The position numbers were made by a program, and so were the translations under genes. Below, in pieces: positions 1 through 9,178 of a DNA stretch of 47,880 bases (its first letter is position 1; every line of letters starts with the position of its first letter). Source of the stretch: CAZZKG01 sp964654825. GTDB taxonomy: Bacteria > Gemmatimonadota > CAZMKB01. The notes under the pieces were generated by a model. It saw only the letters and a program-made list of their open reading frames with translations. It ran no database searches and was not told the origin of the DNA. The DNA lies in NCBI GenBank assembly GCA_964654825.1, contig CAZZKG010000026.1, positions 1-47,880 of the forward strand, in the 5' to 3' direction.

Positions 1-6
1 CTACGG

Positions 7-150
7 CTTATACGGTTTCCCGATAACAGCTTTTAGGCCGCACTCTTGCTTGATAACACTCAATTGATGATACCACGAACAAACTTGAATGTCGACGATT
101 TTCCTGACTCTCGTGTCACTCCCGGAGTCTTATGCGGTTTCCAGATAACA
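7..150 (-). repeat. 22-bp direct repeat pair downstream of integrase
   Basis: Two 22-bp copies at 7-28 and 129-150 differ at only two positions and lie in the same orientation, 122 bp apart start to start. The second copy overlaps the 3' end of the decayed integrase frame, and the first touches the window edge, so the series may continue to the left. An attI/attC-like recombination site is possible because the neighbour is an integron-type integrase. However, no clean GTTRRRY or RYYYAAC core box is visible, so that is inference only. Confidence 0.5.
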
Positions 151-637
151 TCAAAATCTCAAGGCTGAATCGAATCCATCGGGTTCGTACGCCTTTCCCT
201 CCTCGGTTAAGGACATGAGTGTAAATCATCGTTGTCCTCACATCCTTGTGTCCCAGCAGCTCCTGAACTGTTCGTATGTCGTACCCGTCTTCGAGAAGGT
301 GAGTTGCAAATGAGTGTCTCAAGGTATGGCAACTCGCCCGTTTCGTGATTCCGGCAGCGGATACCGCCTTCTTGATGGTCTTCTGAATGACGGATTCGTC
401 CAGGTGGTGCCGGCCTTGTTCACCGGTTCGGTGGTTGACCCACCTTCTTTTCTGCGGGAAGATGAATTGCCATCTCCATTCGCGGGCTGCGATCTGGTTT
501 TGGCCGAAATCGATATCCTGAACTCGCAGGTTCAAGCATTCGTTGAGTCTCAGACCGGCCCCATACATGAGAACCGCCATGAGCCGGATCTGACCTCGCA
601 GGAGTTTCATGACGGCTTTGACTTCCGTGGATGTCAA
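116..637 (-). pseudogene. Decayed integron-type tyrosine recombinase (IntI-like)
   Basis: The C-terminal catalytic half of a tyrosine recombinase is clear. Box I is LMYGAGLRLNE with its Arg, box II is HTLRHSFATHLLEDGYDIR, and GHKD plus the nucleophile Tyr in MIYTHV follow. The wording is closest to integron integrases. Three kinds of damage are visible. The N-terminal core-binding domain is absent, with the frame closing at a stop near 689. About 60 residues normally lying between NQI and AAREW are missing in frame, removing the beta-hairpin with the catalytic Lys. The C-terminus runs on into unrelated sequence; one added base near 185 would restore a normal ending of the type GVRTPMDSIQP followed by a stop. 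The only available start is TTG at 637 with no clear ribosome site. It is almost certainly inactive. Its broken end abuts the broken 5' end of the neighbouring LVIVD gene. Confidence 0.8.
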
Positions 638-680
638 AGTCGAGAGAGGGTAGGGTGGGCAGAAACCCGAAATCTTATGA

Positions 681-1634
681 ATGAAAAACTATCTTCACGT
701 CGTGAAGCACTTTTCCGAATCCCAGCAAGCCGATTCCCTGAATGTGAGAATCGTTGGACATTACGACACTCCCGGTGCGGCATGGGATGTCACAATCCTG
801 GTGCCTGACACACTTATCTGTGTTGCCGACGGCACGGAAGGCCTGAGGGTGATTTCCATCGTGGATCCGGACCATCCGGAGGAAATCGGTTTCACATCCA
901 CACCTGGCAATGTCCGAGGTGTAACCGCATTCGATGAATATGCCTGTGTGGCCGATTACAACACGGGCTTGACCGTGATAGACGTCCATGATCCCGAGAA
1001 TCCGATTGTGTGCGGGACTTTCGATACGCCGGGCTTCTCGGAAGATATTATCATAGTGTGGTCTTATCTCCTACTCGCCGACAATCTGGGGGGACTCAGG
1101 GTGATAGACATTTCAGATCCGTGTAATCCCTTGGAGGTCGGGCATTATGATACTGCCGGTTTCGCAAGTGGCTTAGCCATCAGCCCTGACAGCACTTATG
1201 CATACCTCGCTGATTGGTCCGAAGGTTTGAGAGAGTTTTCGATATATTTCCCTGAAAGCCCGATAGAAACATCCCATTGCGATACCGACAGTCTCGCCTA
1301 TGACGTCAATGTGAAGGGAACGTATGCCTATGTCGCAGATGGTGGAGGTGGGTTGGTCGTGTTCGATGTGAGCGATCCACAACATTGCCGGGAGGTGGGC
1401 TTCTACCATAAACCAGGTATTGCTATGGACATCTAGGTTGAGGGGGACCTGGTCTATATGGCGGACGGTCTGTGGGGATTACAGGTATTGAATATTTCAG
1501 ATCCGACCAATCCGTTCATCCAGAGCTATTACGATCTTCCCGGCGAAGCAAGGGGCCTATCCGTCCATGGTTCGATCCAGTATATCGCCACCGGCTACGA
1601 TGGATTGTTCATCGGGTCATTTGATATTATTTGA
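681..1634 (+). pseudogene. LVIVD-repeat beta-propeller protein, truncated and interrupted
   Basis: The frame encodes about seven repeats of roughly 44 residues. Each has a VGHYDTPG-like turn, a (Y/A)VADxxxGL strand and an (I/V)(D/N)ISDPxNP motif, typical of LVIVD/choice-of-anchor surface proteins that fold as beta-propellers. An in-frame TAG at 1434-1436 interrupts the sixth repeat. After it the same frame continues with good repeats (VYMADGLWGLQVLNISDP) to a TGA at 1632-1634. No signal peptide precedes the first repeat, a TGA lies immediately upstream of the ATG, and no ribosome site is visible, so the 5' part has been lost. TAG is used as a true stop by recR and other genes here, so recoding is unlikely. 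The 3' end overlaps the convergent metalloprotease gene by 8 bp. Confidence 0.8.
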
Positions 1635-4600
1635 GAACCACCATCTTTTTCGTGAAAACGTAATCTCCGGCTTTCATCCGGTAGAGATAGAGACCCGAGC
1701 TCACCGATTCCCCGCGTTCGTTGCGGCCGTCCCAGTGGATGGTGTAGCGACCGGGTTTTTTCATGTCATCCAGAAGGACCCTGACGAGCTGTCCGCGCAT
1801 ATTGTGAATCGTGAGTCGGGTCCTCGTTGCGACTGTCGGATTACTTCCGTCCCCCCTCTCCGGTATGTCGATGATGATCGATGTCGATGGATTGAACGGG
1901 TTGGGATAGTTCTGATAGAGAGCGAACACGTGTGGCATCGGGGAACCAGTTTCGCCTTCATCTTCGATACCGACCATTTCACCCAGGTCCTCCATGGCCT
2001 GTTCGATCGCTGCTCTGGCGGAAGCTTCTTCCATGTAGAAAAGGGGGAAGTCGAACAGGACAAAGCCGTAATCTTCCCCGAGGTAGCGAAAGCCTGTGAT
2101 CTCACCGCTGTATGTACCCGAGTCGCCGTCAGCGGATCGGTAGGTGTATATCGGCTCTGTGACCGGTTGATCCACCAGCGGCTCGAAGAAAATATCCATG
2201 TTGAACAGGTATCCATTCAGCCAGGGTGCCTTGTCGCTATCGACCAGGAGGTCCGGGTAGTCAGCCACCCCGGCATCGGCTCCGGCGAAATCCCGTATCG
2301 AGGACTGAAGAACTTCTGTCGAATCCATTTTGAAATAGTCGTGAGGTACCGTCCCCGGTGGAAAGACATAAGTCCCCAGCGAGTGATCACTAACCTGCTT
2401 GATGAGATTCCAGCCGCTGAGGAAGAGATTCCCGCCTTCTGAGAGATAGGTCCCGATGTCGTCGAGGTAAGGGATCATCAGATCGCTCATCCTGTCGTCC
2501 TGATGCCAGACAACAGTGGAATAAATTGCAAGAACCGACTCGTCCAGCATGAAGAGCGAGGTCCCGACGCTGTCTGCGATATCGTAATAACCCGTAACGG
2601 GATGATGATCGAGTATTCGACCGTAGAAGTTGTCTACCGTACTGTCCGAGTAAGAGAAAGGAAGGCCGTCCTGCCCGTCGTGTGTGCCGTCGACGATCAG
2701 TATCCCGCTGTCGAGGCTCATCAATCGCCCCCGGGTAATCTCGGAAGGCTGGCCTGTGCCACCTTCGGTATCTCTCGCGGCGATCCGGTAGAAATACATC
2801 ATGTGCGGATCGGGAGTTGTGTCGGTGTAGGTCGTGTCGGCGGCCGGAATCGTGTCGATCCCTGTGTACCCGCTGTCGACGTGAACACTGCGGAGGATGA
2901 CGTACGCGTCGACATCCAGCTCTTTATTCTTCATCCAGGTCAGTGAGATATCATCCCGGTGTGATTCTGCCGCGACACCCTCCGGTGGGAGGGGTAGCGA
3001 GTAAGGTGTCCCGGTCCCTTCCTCGGACAGGAGGCTGCGTCTGCCTGTCGAGTCCAGAGCGGCGAGGGTGAAGAAGTAGGTCAGGCCTTCCTCCAGATCA
3101 GTTACCACGACGGTCGTGTCTCCACCTGACCACGAAGAATCCATGTAGACACCCGATTCGGATCCGTATAGTACGAGGTAGTCCGAAACAGGAGCCAGCA
3201 GAGACAGGACAGCCTGCCACGCGACCTGGAGGTCTGTACCGCTGCCGACGTCATAGACGATTGGTATGTTGGGTGTCAGAACGCAGGAGAGGCCGTGGTT
3301 CTGAAAACCATCACAGATCTCATCCGCATGTGGAACTCCGTTGAACAGGTTGCCGTCGTCGTCGTCGAGTGTCAGGACGTCGATGAAATAATCGGGAAAA
3401 ACCTCGGAATATCCATATCGGGCATAGTGGAAGAGGGTGTCCGCAAGCGCCACTCCGGCTTCCTGACCGAGTGTCGCGACCAGATTCTGTCGCATGTCCC
3501 AGACAGCTCCGGCGATCGCCTCTCCGACGCAGTGGGGCTCACCCCCGCACTCGGGGGCTGGATAGACGCGGTTGTTGTCGGCGTTCCTGATTGAGCTCCC
3601 GGGTCCGAAAAAACCTCTGCCGATAAGCGATTGATTGGTGATAGTTGCCGCGAGATAGTCGGACAGCCCTTCGTGCATCGCTCCTGACGGTTGAGGGAAC
3701 GGGCGGTACTGGAAGTCGGTGACACCGTGGCCGTACTCGTGATAGATAACATCGGCGATATTAGCGGTATTGGCGCAGCCGCCGCCCTCCTGGAAGAAGT
3801 TCGTCCCGAACCCGTCCCAGAACGCGTTACACACCTGGTCGAGGTTCACTCGGCACGGCATCTCGTAATCCAGATCGGTGAAAGTGGAATCGAGTTCTTT
3901 CACGTAATCGTGGACGACGATGGTGTGATAGAAACCGTTTCGTTCGGGTATCTCCGAGTTGGTGTCATCCCAGAGAATGTCGTTCGGCACGCCGGGGATT
4001 CCCTCGATGCGTAACGCTGCGTCGGCTCCGTCCGATTTGTCGACGTTGACAAACGGGCCCTGCAGCCAGGCAAGGATGGAGTCGGGTCCTTCCGTCTCAA
4101 GAAGGAATCCGCCCGATGCGTCGGTTACATCCGACCCTCCCGCCAGAAGCTGAACACGGAGATCTTTGAAGCTCTGTTCCTCCGAAGGGTCGGTCGGTGT
4201 TTCCGGATTGATGAGGCCCGTCACGGTCCCCGAAATCGAGTCTGTCGCGACTTCGTCGTAGTAGATCTGGTTCCATGTGTCAACGATTCTCCCGTTCACG
4301 GCGTCGATGACAGTGAACCAGTGTCCGGGAGGGTCGAGTGTGTGGAGCTCGATCATCCATGAAGTAGTGTATGTCATCCTTCCGTCTTCCGCGTGGGGAT
4401 ACACGACGAGCTGAGGTTCCATCGCCCGATCTCTACCCTCGACGAAAAAGGTCTCTGCCATGGCCAGCGACAGCGCCCGTTGGGCCGGTAGGACAGGGGA
4501 TGCCACCGGACCGATCCCGCGGTGTGCTCTGCTCGTGATTGAAACCAGTTTTCCGTCCCGCCGGAGTTTGAATTGAACAAAACCTCCATAGACTGGAAGA

Positions 4601-5016
4601 GAATTTATTATCTGCTGGAAGTTGGCATACCAGAGTTTTCCCCGAAGCCGGGTGTCGATCGGAAGGAGATCATCAGACGAAATTCCGAAAAGTTCACTGT
4701 TCGTATCGATGAGTGAAAGGAGTTGTGATGACACTGCTTCGCCATTCGGGATAATACCCGGATAAATTTCGATGCTGGATCCGTATATAGCGTGGGGGGA
4801 CCCCCGCTGATCGTCCCATTCGATTTTCCACCCGCCGCCGTATCGCTCCATGTACTCCAGCCATGAATCCACCGGAATCGGATAGCCCTCCCCCCGGGAA
4901 ACCTCAGCTCCGCCGTTGCGATCGGACAAACCTGTAATCGGGATGAAAGCCTGGGAAACTGATGATATCCCGGCGAGAAGACAGCAAGTGAGAAGGCCGG
5001 CCCACACCTTTTTCAT
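1627..5016 (-). CDS. Secreted M36-like (fungalysin/thermolysin-type) zinc metalloprotease with C-terminal sorting domain
   Basis: This is an exported protease of 1129 residues. Residues 1-23 are a signal peptide (MKK, hydrophobic core, AxA-like SQAF). Residues about 70-250 resemble the FTP/PepSY propeptide of fungalysins and thermolysins. The zinc site is HEYGH at 426-430, with the third ligand Glu449 in the HEGLSDYLA motif, as in family M36. Two fibronectin-III-like modules follow at about 590-780, then a domain of unknown role. The last about 95 residues form a YPNPFNPST / FlgD-Ig-like sorting module ending GLYLYRMKAGDYVFTKKMVVLK-style, with the last 20 reading YLYRMKAGDYVFTKKMVVLK. That kind of module is typical of type IX-like secreted proteins of the FCB group. 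The start is set by AAGGAG six bases upstream. A perfect sigma-70 promoter lies about 120 bp upstream. The substrate is unknown, and the route of secretion is inferred from the tail only. Confidence 0.9.
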   Translation of the reverse strand: MKKVWAGLLTCCLLAGISSVSQAFIPITGLSDRNGGAEVSRGEGYPIPVDSWLEYMERYGGGWKIEWDDQRGSPHAIYGSSIEIYPGIIPNGEAVSSQLLSLIDTNSELFGISSDDLLPIDTRLRGKLWYANFQQIINSLPVYGGFVQFKLRRDGKLVSITSRAHRGIGPVASPVLPAQRALSLAMAETFFVEGRDRAMEPQLVVYPHAEDGRMTYTTSWMIELHTLDPPGHWFTVIDAVNGRIVDTWNQIYYDEVATDSISGTVTGLINPETPTDPSEEQSFKDLRVQLLAGGSDVTDASGGFLLETEGPDSILAWLQGPFVNVDKSDGADAALRIEGIPGVPNDILWDDTNSEIPERNGFYHTIVVHDYVKELDSTFTDLDYEMPCRVNLDQVCNAFWDGFGTNFFQEGGGCANTANIADVIYHEYGHGVTDFQYRPFPQPSGAMHEGLSDYLAATITNQSLIGRGFFGPGSSIRNADNNRVYPAPECGGEPHCVGEAIAGAVWDMRQNLVATLGQEAGVALADTLFHYARYGYSEVFPDYFIDVLTLDDDDGNLFNGVPHADEICDGFQNHGLSCVLTPNIPIVYDVGSGTDLQVAWQAVLSLLAPVSDYLVLYGSESGVYMDSSWSGGDTTVVVTDLEEGLTYFFTLAALDSTGRRSLLSEEGTGTPYSLPLPPEGVAAESHRDDISLTWMKNKELDVDAYVILRSVHVDSGYTGIDTIPAADTTYTDTTPDPHMMYFYRIAARDTEGGTGQPSEITRGRLMSLDSGILIVDGTHDGQDGLPFSYSDSTVDNFYGRILDHHPVTGYYDIADSVGTSLFMLDESVLAIYSTVVWHQDDRMSDLMIPYLDDIGTYLSEGGNLFLSGWNLIKQVSDHSLGTYVFPPGTVPHDYFKMDSTEVLQSSIRDFAGADAGVADYPDLLVDSDKAPWLNGYLFNMDIFFEPLVDQPVTEPIYTYRSADGDSGTYSGEITGFRYLGEDYGFVLFDFPLFYMEEASARAAIEQAMEDLGEMVGIEDEGETGSPMPHVFALYQNYPNPFNPSTSIIIDIPERGDGSNPTVATRTRLTIHNMRGQLVRVLLDDMKKPGRYTIHWDGRNERGESVSSGLYLYRMKAGDYVFTKKMVVLK

Positions 5017-5134
5017 GATTTCTCCTTGGTGATTTTCTGAAAACTTGAGGACATCGAGAGTGAATCGCTCCTGGTTCCTGTGTGTTCTTTTCTCTTTTCT
5101 GAAGTTACAGAGGTATGGAGTCTATTCTTCAACG

Positions 5135-5163
5135 ATTATAGTATGTACGAGATGGCTTGTCAA
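5135..5163 (-). promoter_or_regulatory. Consensus sigma-70 promoter of the M36-like protease
   Basis: Read on the minus strand, TTGACA (5163-5158) is followed after 17 bases by TATAAT (5140-5135). This is a 12/12 match to the consensus with optimal spacing. Transcription would begin near 5128, giving a leader of about 110 bases before the ATG at 5016. Confidence 0.85.
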
Positions 5164-5234
5164 CTGACTGTCAGGCGGAGGATAGAGGAGGCGGGGCCAG
5201 CTGATCACTCGGAAACATCCTGACGGCAGAAAAA

Positions 5235-6362
5235 TCAATCGATTACACCGCCGCCGATGAGGGTCTGTGTTTCATACCACACGGCGGACTGCCCCGGTGT
5301 GACAGCCTTTTCCGGTTCACTGAGTTCCACTAGCACTGTCTCAGGTCCAACAGGAGTAACCGTTGCCCGAACCGGCTCGGAACGTGATCTCACCTTGACC
5401 AAAAAACGCTCCGGCATATCCGGGACCTCACCCGAAATCCAGTTCACCTGCGATACCGTGAATGTCTTCCGGAAGAGATCTTCTTCGAAGCCGACAACAA
5501 GTGTGTTCGTTTCCGGATCGATCTTCAGCACGTAGGCAGGTTTCCCCAGTGCGAGTCCCAGCCCTCTTCGCTGGCCGATTGTGAAATAGGCGATACCGGG
5601 GTGAGTCCCGATCACCTCACCCTTTGCATTGATTATCGGACCGGGTACGGTGGAGCTTTCTTCGAGTCCGAGATCATCTGAGATTTCACTGTCACCGGAT
5701 GTGAAGCTGTACTGATCGGGTGAGAGAAAGCAGAAATCCTGACTCTCCGGTCTCTCGGCGACTTCTAAGCCGGCATCCCTCGCGAGATCTCTGACTTCCG
5801 ATTTGGTGAGTCCACCCAGTGGGAAGAGCGTATGCGAAAGAGTATCCTGGTTCATGCCCCAGAGGAAATAACTCTGATCCTTCTTATGATCGCTGGCTTT
5901 CTCCAGTGAGAAGGAACGGGAGTGGTTCTTTTCGATTGTCCTGATTCGGGCGTAGTGGCCTGTCGCGAGGTACCGCGCTCCGAGGTTTTTACCTTTTTCG
6001 AGAAGGTGATGAAATTTGATTCTGCTGTTGCAGAGGATACAGGGATTTGGGGTTCGCCCCCTCGAGTATTCGGTGAAGAAGTTGCGGAGGACCTCTTCTC
6101 TGAACTCGTTTTCCATGTCGAGCACTGTGTGCGGGATCCCCACTCTGTCCGCTACCTGCTGTGCCGCTCTGGTGGAGTCAAGCGAGCAGCAGCCGGTTTC
6201 CGAGTTCTTGCTCTCGAAGTGAGTGAAGCAAAAGAGCTTCATGGTGACACCTATCACTTCGTAGCCCTCTCCCGCAAGCAAGAGAGCGGTAACAGAACTG
6301 TCGACGCCGCCGCTCATGGCAACGAGGACTTTCTCTTTCGTATTTTTCTGACCGCCGGGCAA
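5235..6362 (-). CDS. mnmA: tRNA-specific 2-thiouridylase MnmA
   Basis: This enzyme makes 2-thiouridine at the wobble U34 of Lys, Glu and Gln tRNAs, using ATP and sulfur from a persulfide relay. The N-terminal PP-loop SGGVDSS sits at about 17-23. The two catalytic cysteines are in PCILCN (Cys111) and QDFCFL (Cys211). The tRNA-binding GHYAR and the C-terminal TIGQRRGLGL and AVWY motifs are all in place, and 375 residues is the normal family length. The start is TTG, supported by AAAGGA about eight bases upstream; the only in-frame ATG (MSGG) would cut the fold. The gene stands alone between two unrelated units and has its own moderate promoter. Confidence 0.95.
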   Translation of the reverse strand: MPGGQKNTKEKVLVAMSGGVDSSVTALLLAGEGYEVIGVTMKLFCFTHFESKNSETGCCSLDSTRAAQQVADRVGIPHTVLDMENEFREEVLRNFFTEYSRGRTPNPCILCNSRIKFHHLLEKGKNLGARYLATGHYARIRTIEKNHSRSFSLEKASDHKKDQSYFLWGMNQDTLSHTLFPLGGLTKSEVRDLARDAGLEVAERPESQDFCFLSPDQYSFTSGDSEISDDLGLEESSTVPGPIINAKGEVIGTHPGIAYFTIGQRRGLGLALGKPAYVLKIDPETNTLVVGFEEDLFRKTFTVSQVNWISGEVPDMPERFLVKVRSRSEPVRATVTPVGPETVLVELSEPEKAVTPGQSAVWYETQTLIGGGVID

Positions 6363-6410
6363 CGACCTGATCCTTTCTGTCGGCCGATGGAATTGTTGAT
6401 GTTCACTTAT

Positions 6411-6439
6411 AATTTATCACGCTGTGTCACCTCAATCAA
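6411..6439 (-). promoter_or_regulatory. Probable sigma-70 promoter of mnmA
   Basis: On the minus strand TTGATT (6439-6434), a 17-base spacer and TAAATT (6416-6411) give 4/6 plus 4/6 matches. It lies about 50 bases before the mnmA start, inside the gap after the export operon. The match is moderate. Confidence 0.45.
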
Positions 6440-6525
6440 CGGGGATATTGCATCAGGCCATCTCTCTCGTTCCATTAATTGTCTGCTTGAAAGCTGGATA
6501 TCCTGCTGGACCATTGTCCCGCGTT

Positions 6526-7761
6526 CTATTCCCAGCGTAGGGCTTCGATGGGGTCGAGGCCTGCCGCTTTCGAGGCGGGGTAGATACCGAAGAAGAGGCC
6601 TACCGAGACACTCACACTCATCGCGATCATGATCCAGGTGAAGGAGACTTCGGAGGGCAGGGGAGACAGTGAATCGACAAGTGTCGACACCAGGATGCCG
6701 AAGAGTACTCCCACGATGCCGCCGAACCCGGTAAGGGTCATGGCCTCAATGAGAAACTGCCACATGATGTCGATCCGCCTCGCGCCGATGGCTTTTCGCA
6801 AACCTATCTCCCGCGTCCGCTCCTTCACCGAAACGAGCATGATGTTCATGACGCCGACCCCCCCGACTATGAGGCCGATCGATGAGATGACGATCATTGC
6901 GATGTATATGCCGCTCGTCACCTGCTGGTAGATATCGTTCATACTGTCCTGCGTGGAAAGGTTGAAGTTGTTGGGATCTTCCGGTGGTACCCCCCTGTGC
7001 AGCCTCAGGAAGACCGTTATCTCGTCCATGCAGGCGCCGATGAGTTTCGACGATTTCGGTTTGACGACGAGCAGTAGTTCGGTCTCTTCGGGGTGCAGAT
7101 GAGCATAGGTTCGATAGGGAAGCATGATGATGTCATCCCGGTCGTTACCGAGAAATTTACCCTGCTCTTCGAGTACACCGATCACTCTGAAGGTCCTTCC
7201 TTCTATGGTTATCTTTTTTCCGATCGGTTCTTCGAAGGGGAAGAGTGCTTCGGCGGGTTTTGCGCCGAGAACACACACCTTGAGTCCATGCATGTCATCA
7301 CCCTCGGTTATGAAACGTCCTTTCGCGACCGAGACGTCTCGCACTTCCGGGTAATCCGGCATCACACCGACGATGGGTGGGCTGACTGCTTCATTGTTCC
7401 TGTACCGTACTCTGGTATCTCCGCTGAAGTAGTTCTCTGCTGAAACCGCACCCGCCGTTGTCACCTTTTCCTTAACCAGTTTCGCATCTTCGTAGGTGAT
7501 CGGAGGTCTCGTTCTCTCCTCGAGAGATCTGCGACCGAACTGCATCCCTGGTGCGAACCTCGTGACGTAGATGACGTTCGAACCGAGTGACTGTAATTGT
7601 CTGGCCATGGAAGCATTGAGGCCCTGCACGAGCGACACCATCCCCACGACCGACACGATACCGATCACGATACCGAGGATGGTCAGCAGTGATCTGAGCT
7701 TGTGAGTCAGCACGGCCTCGAGGGCGATCATGACACTCTCTCTTATCTCGATTCTTTTCAT
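6526..7761 (-). CDS. MacB-type ABC transporter permease (second copy)
   Basis: This 411-residue inner-membrane subunit belongs to the FtsX/MacB class. It has an N-terminal transmembrane helix (LRSLLTILGIVIGIVSVVGM), a large periplasmic MacB-PCD domain, and three C-terminal helices starting at about 285. The hallmark cytoplasmic motif REIGLRKAIGAR and the ending DPIEALRWE are present. It is the last gene of the export operon and is a paralogue of the permease just upstream, so the two probably pair as a heterodimer with the single ATPase. The ribosome site AGAGGG precedes the ATG, and the MITE-like element ends just before it. No ATPase domain is fused, unlike E. coli MacB. The substrate cannot be read from sequence. 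Confidence 0.9.
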   Translation of the reverse strand: MKRIEIRESVMIALEAVLTHKLRSLLTILGIVIGIVSVVGMVSLVQGLNASMARQLQSLGSNVIYVTRFAPGMQFGRRSLEERTRPPITYEDAKLVKEKVTTAGAVSAENYFSGDTRVRYRNNEAVSPPIVGVMPDYPEVRDVSVAKGRFITEGDDMHGLKVCVLGAKPAEALFPFEEPIGKKITIEGRTFRVIGVLEEQGKFLGNDRDDIIMLPYRTYAHLHPEETELLLVVKPKSSKLIGACMDEITVFLRLHRGVPPEDPNNFNLSTQDSMNDIYQQVTSGIYIAMIVISSIGLIVGGVGVMNIMLVSVKERTREIGLRKAIGARRIDIMWQFLIEAMTLTGFGGIVGVLFGILVSTLVDSLSPLPSEVSFTWIMIAMSVSVSVGLFFGIYPASKAAGLDPIEALRWE

Positions 7762-7769
7762 TATCCCTC

Positions 7770-7933
7770 TAGTGTTCTGTCATGTAAGAAGTGTCGCAAG
7801 ATCACCAAGTAATTTTGTCTGCCTGCAAAGCTCGACTGAGGGAGCATAGCAGGGCTATGTGACTGAAGGAGCAACGCTGTAGGCAGATAAAAGGACAAGT
7901 GAGATGTGTCAGTTGTTGCATGACAGGGCACTA
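7770..7933. mobile_element. 164-bp palindromic MITE-like element between two permease genes
   Basis: The whole interval is one imperfect palindrome. The ends are TAGTGTTCTGTCATGTAA (from 7770) and, read inward on the other strand from 7933, TAGTGCCCTGTCATGCAA. Inner arms TTTTGTCTGCCTGCA (7813-7827) pair with the complement of 7878-7892. The exact centre is a CATAGC / GCTATG hairpin (7845-7859). Two direct copies of GACTGA(G/A)GGAGCA lie at 7834-7846 and 7861-7873. Both ends carry TA, compatible with a TA target duplication as in Tc1/mariner or IS630 elements, though that link is inferred. There is no coding capacity. The right end supplies the TAG stop codon of the upstream permease, and the left end abuts the ribosome site of the downstream permease. 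Confidence 0.75.
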
Positions 7934-9178
7934 GTCCGCTCTCAGCGCTTCGATCGGGTCCAGGCGGGCCGCACGCATGGCCGGGTAGATGCCGAAGAAT
8001 ATCCCGATTATCGACGAAATAAGAATACCCACCAGGACCGACCAGAGTTCGATTGCCGCCGGGAGAGGGGAAACGGCGGCAACCACTTTGGCGATAGTCA
8101 TACCGAGGAGAATACCGAGCAAGCCTCCGGCCCCCGATACGGTTATCGACTCGACAAGGAACTGGTTCATGATGTCCCGTTTCCGTGCACCTACCGCCTT
8201 CCTGATGCCGATCTCCCGCGTCCTTTCGGCTACCGTGACGAGCATGATGTTCATGATCACAATCCCGCCGACGATGAGAGCGATGGATGAAATCCCGATC
8301 ATGACCATAAAAGCCGCACTCGTGAACGACCGGTACAGATCTATAAGCATATCCGACGTGATGATGTCGAAGTCGTCTTCTTCGTTTATGGGGACTTCTC
8401 TCGCTGATCTCAGGATCGTCCTCACCTCATCCTGAGTGGAGAACATTGTTTCTCTACCGTGTGCTCGGATGATAATCTCGACCGACTGGTTATTTCCATA
8501 GAGTTTTGTGTATGTAGAGAAGGGGATCAGAACGAAATTGTCCATGCTCTGACCGAGAAATGATCCACGTTTTTCCACCACGCCTACTACGGTGAACAGT
8601 TCTCCCGACAACCTGACTTTTTTCCCGAGAGGATCCAGATTCGGGAAGAGGTTTTCGACGATGTCGGCACCCAGGATACAAACACTTCGCCTGTTATTGA
8701 CATCGAGGTCGGTAAAATCCCTGCCGTATTCAACATTCAACCGTGACAGCCAGAGGACATTCTTGGTGAGGCCGACGACGTAAGCGTCATCGACGGATTC
8801 CCTCTCATACTTTATCCTTCCATTCTTGACGAGTTGAGCGCCGACATTCACGCAGTTCTTGCAGAGTCTTTCTACCATCTCCTTCTGTTCGATAGTAATG
8901 TCAGCCCTCTTATTCTTTTCCCGGAACATCTCCCTGCTGGTCACTATGCCCATTTTCTGAATGCTGAAATTGTCCGACCCCCAGGCGGCGAACGTGCCGA
9001 TGACGTAGTTGTTCATCCCGGCAATGATGGAAACCACAGCGATGACCGTTGATACTCCGATGACGATACCGAGGAGGGTGAGGAAAGCTCTGAGCTTGTT
9101 CGACCACAGTGACGACAGCGCTAGAGGGATGCTCTCCCAGATGCTGCTGACCGTCGAGTGCTTGCGCTGTTTCTTCAT
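7931..9178 (-). CDS. MacB-type ABC transporter permease (first copy)
   Basis: This 415-residue FtsX/MacB-class permease has an N-terminal helix (LRAFLTLLGIVIGVSTVIAV), a periplasmic domain of about 230 residues, and three helices from about 290 on. It carries the REIGIRKAVGARKRDI cytoplasmic loop and the C-terminal DPIEALRAD. Its ATG overlaps the stop of the ATPase gene by four bases, so the two are translationally coupled. The TAG stop lies in the terminal bases of the palindromic element, so the insertion may have trimmed the last residue or two. Together with the ATPase, adaptor and TolC-like channel it should form a tripartite export or lipoprotein-handling machine. Confidence 0.9.
   Translation of the reverse strand: MKKQRKHSTVSSIWESIPLALSSLWSNKLRAFLTLLGIVIGVSTVIAVVSIIAGMNNYVIGTFAAWGSDNFSIQKMGIVTSREMFREKNKRADITIEQKEMVERLCKNCVNVGAQLVKNGRIKYERESVDDAYVVGLTKNVLWLSRLNVEYGRDFTDLDVNNRRSVCILGADIVENLFPNLDPLGKKVRLSGELFTVVGVVEKRGSFLGQSMDNFVLIPFSTYTKLYGNNQSVEIIIRAHGRETMFSTQDEVRTILRSAREVPINEEDDFDIITSDMLIDLYRSFTSAAFMVMIGISSIALIVGGIVIMNIMLVTVAERTREIGIRKAVGARKRDIMNQFLVESITVSGAGGLLGILLGMTIAKVVAAVSPLPAAIELWSVLVGILISSIIGIFFGIYPAMRAARLDPIEALRAD

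Noticed and set aside
1434..1436. TAG as a recoded sense codon
   Set aside because: recR and the GGDEF fusion gene end with TAG at the expected protein end, so TAG is a normal stop here; a decayed gene is the simpler reading.
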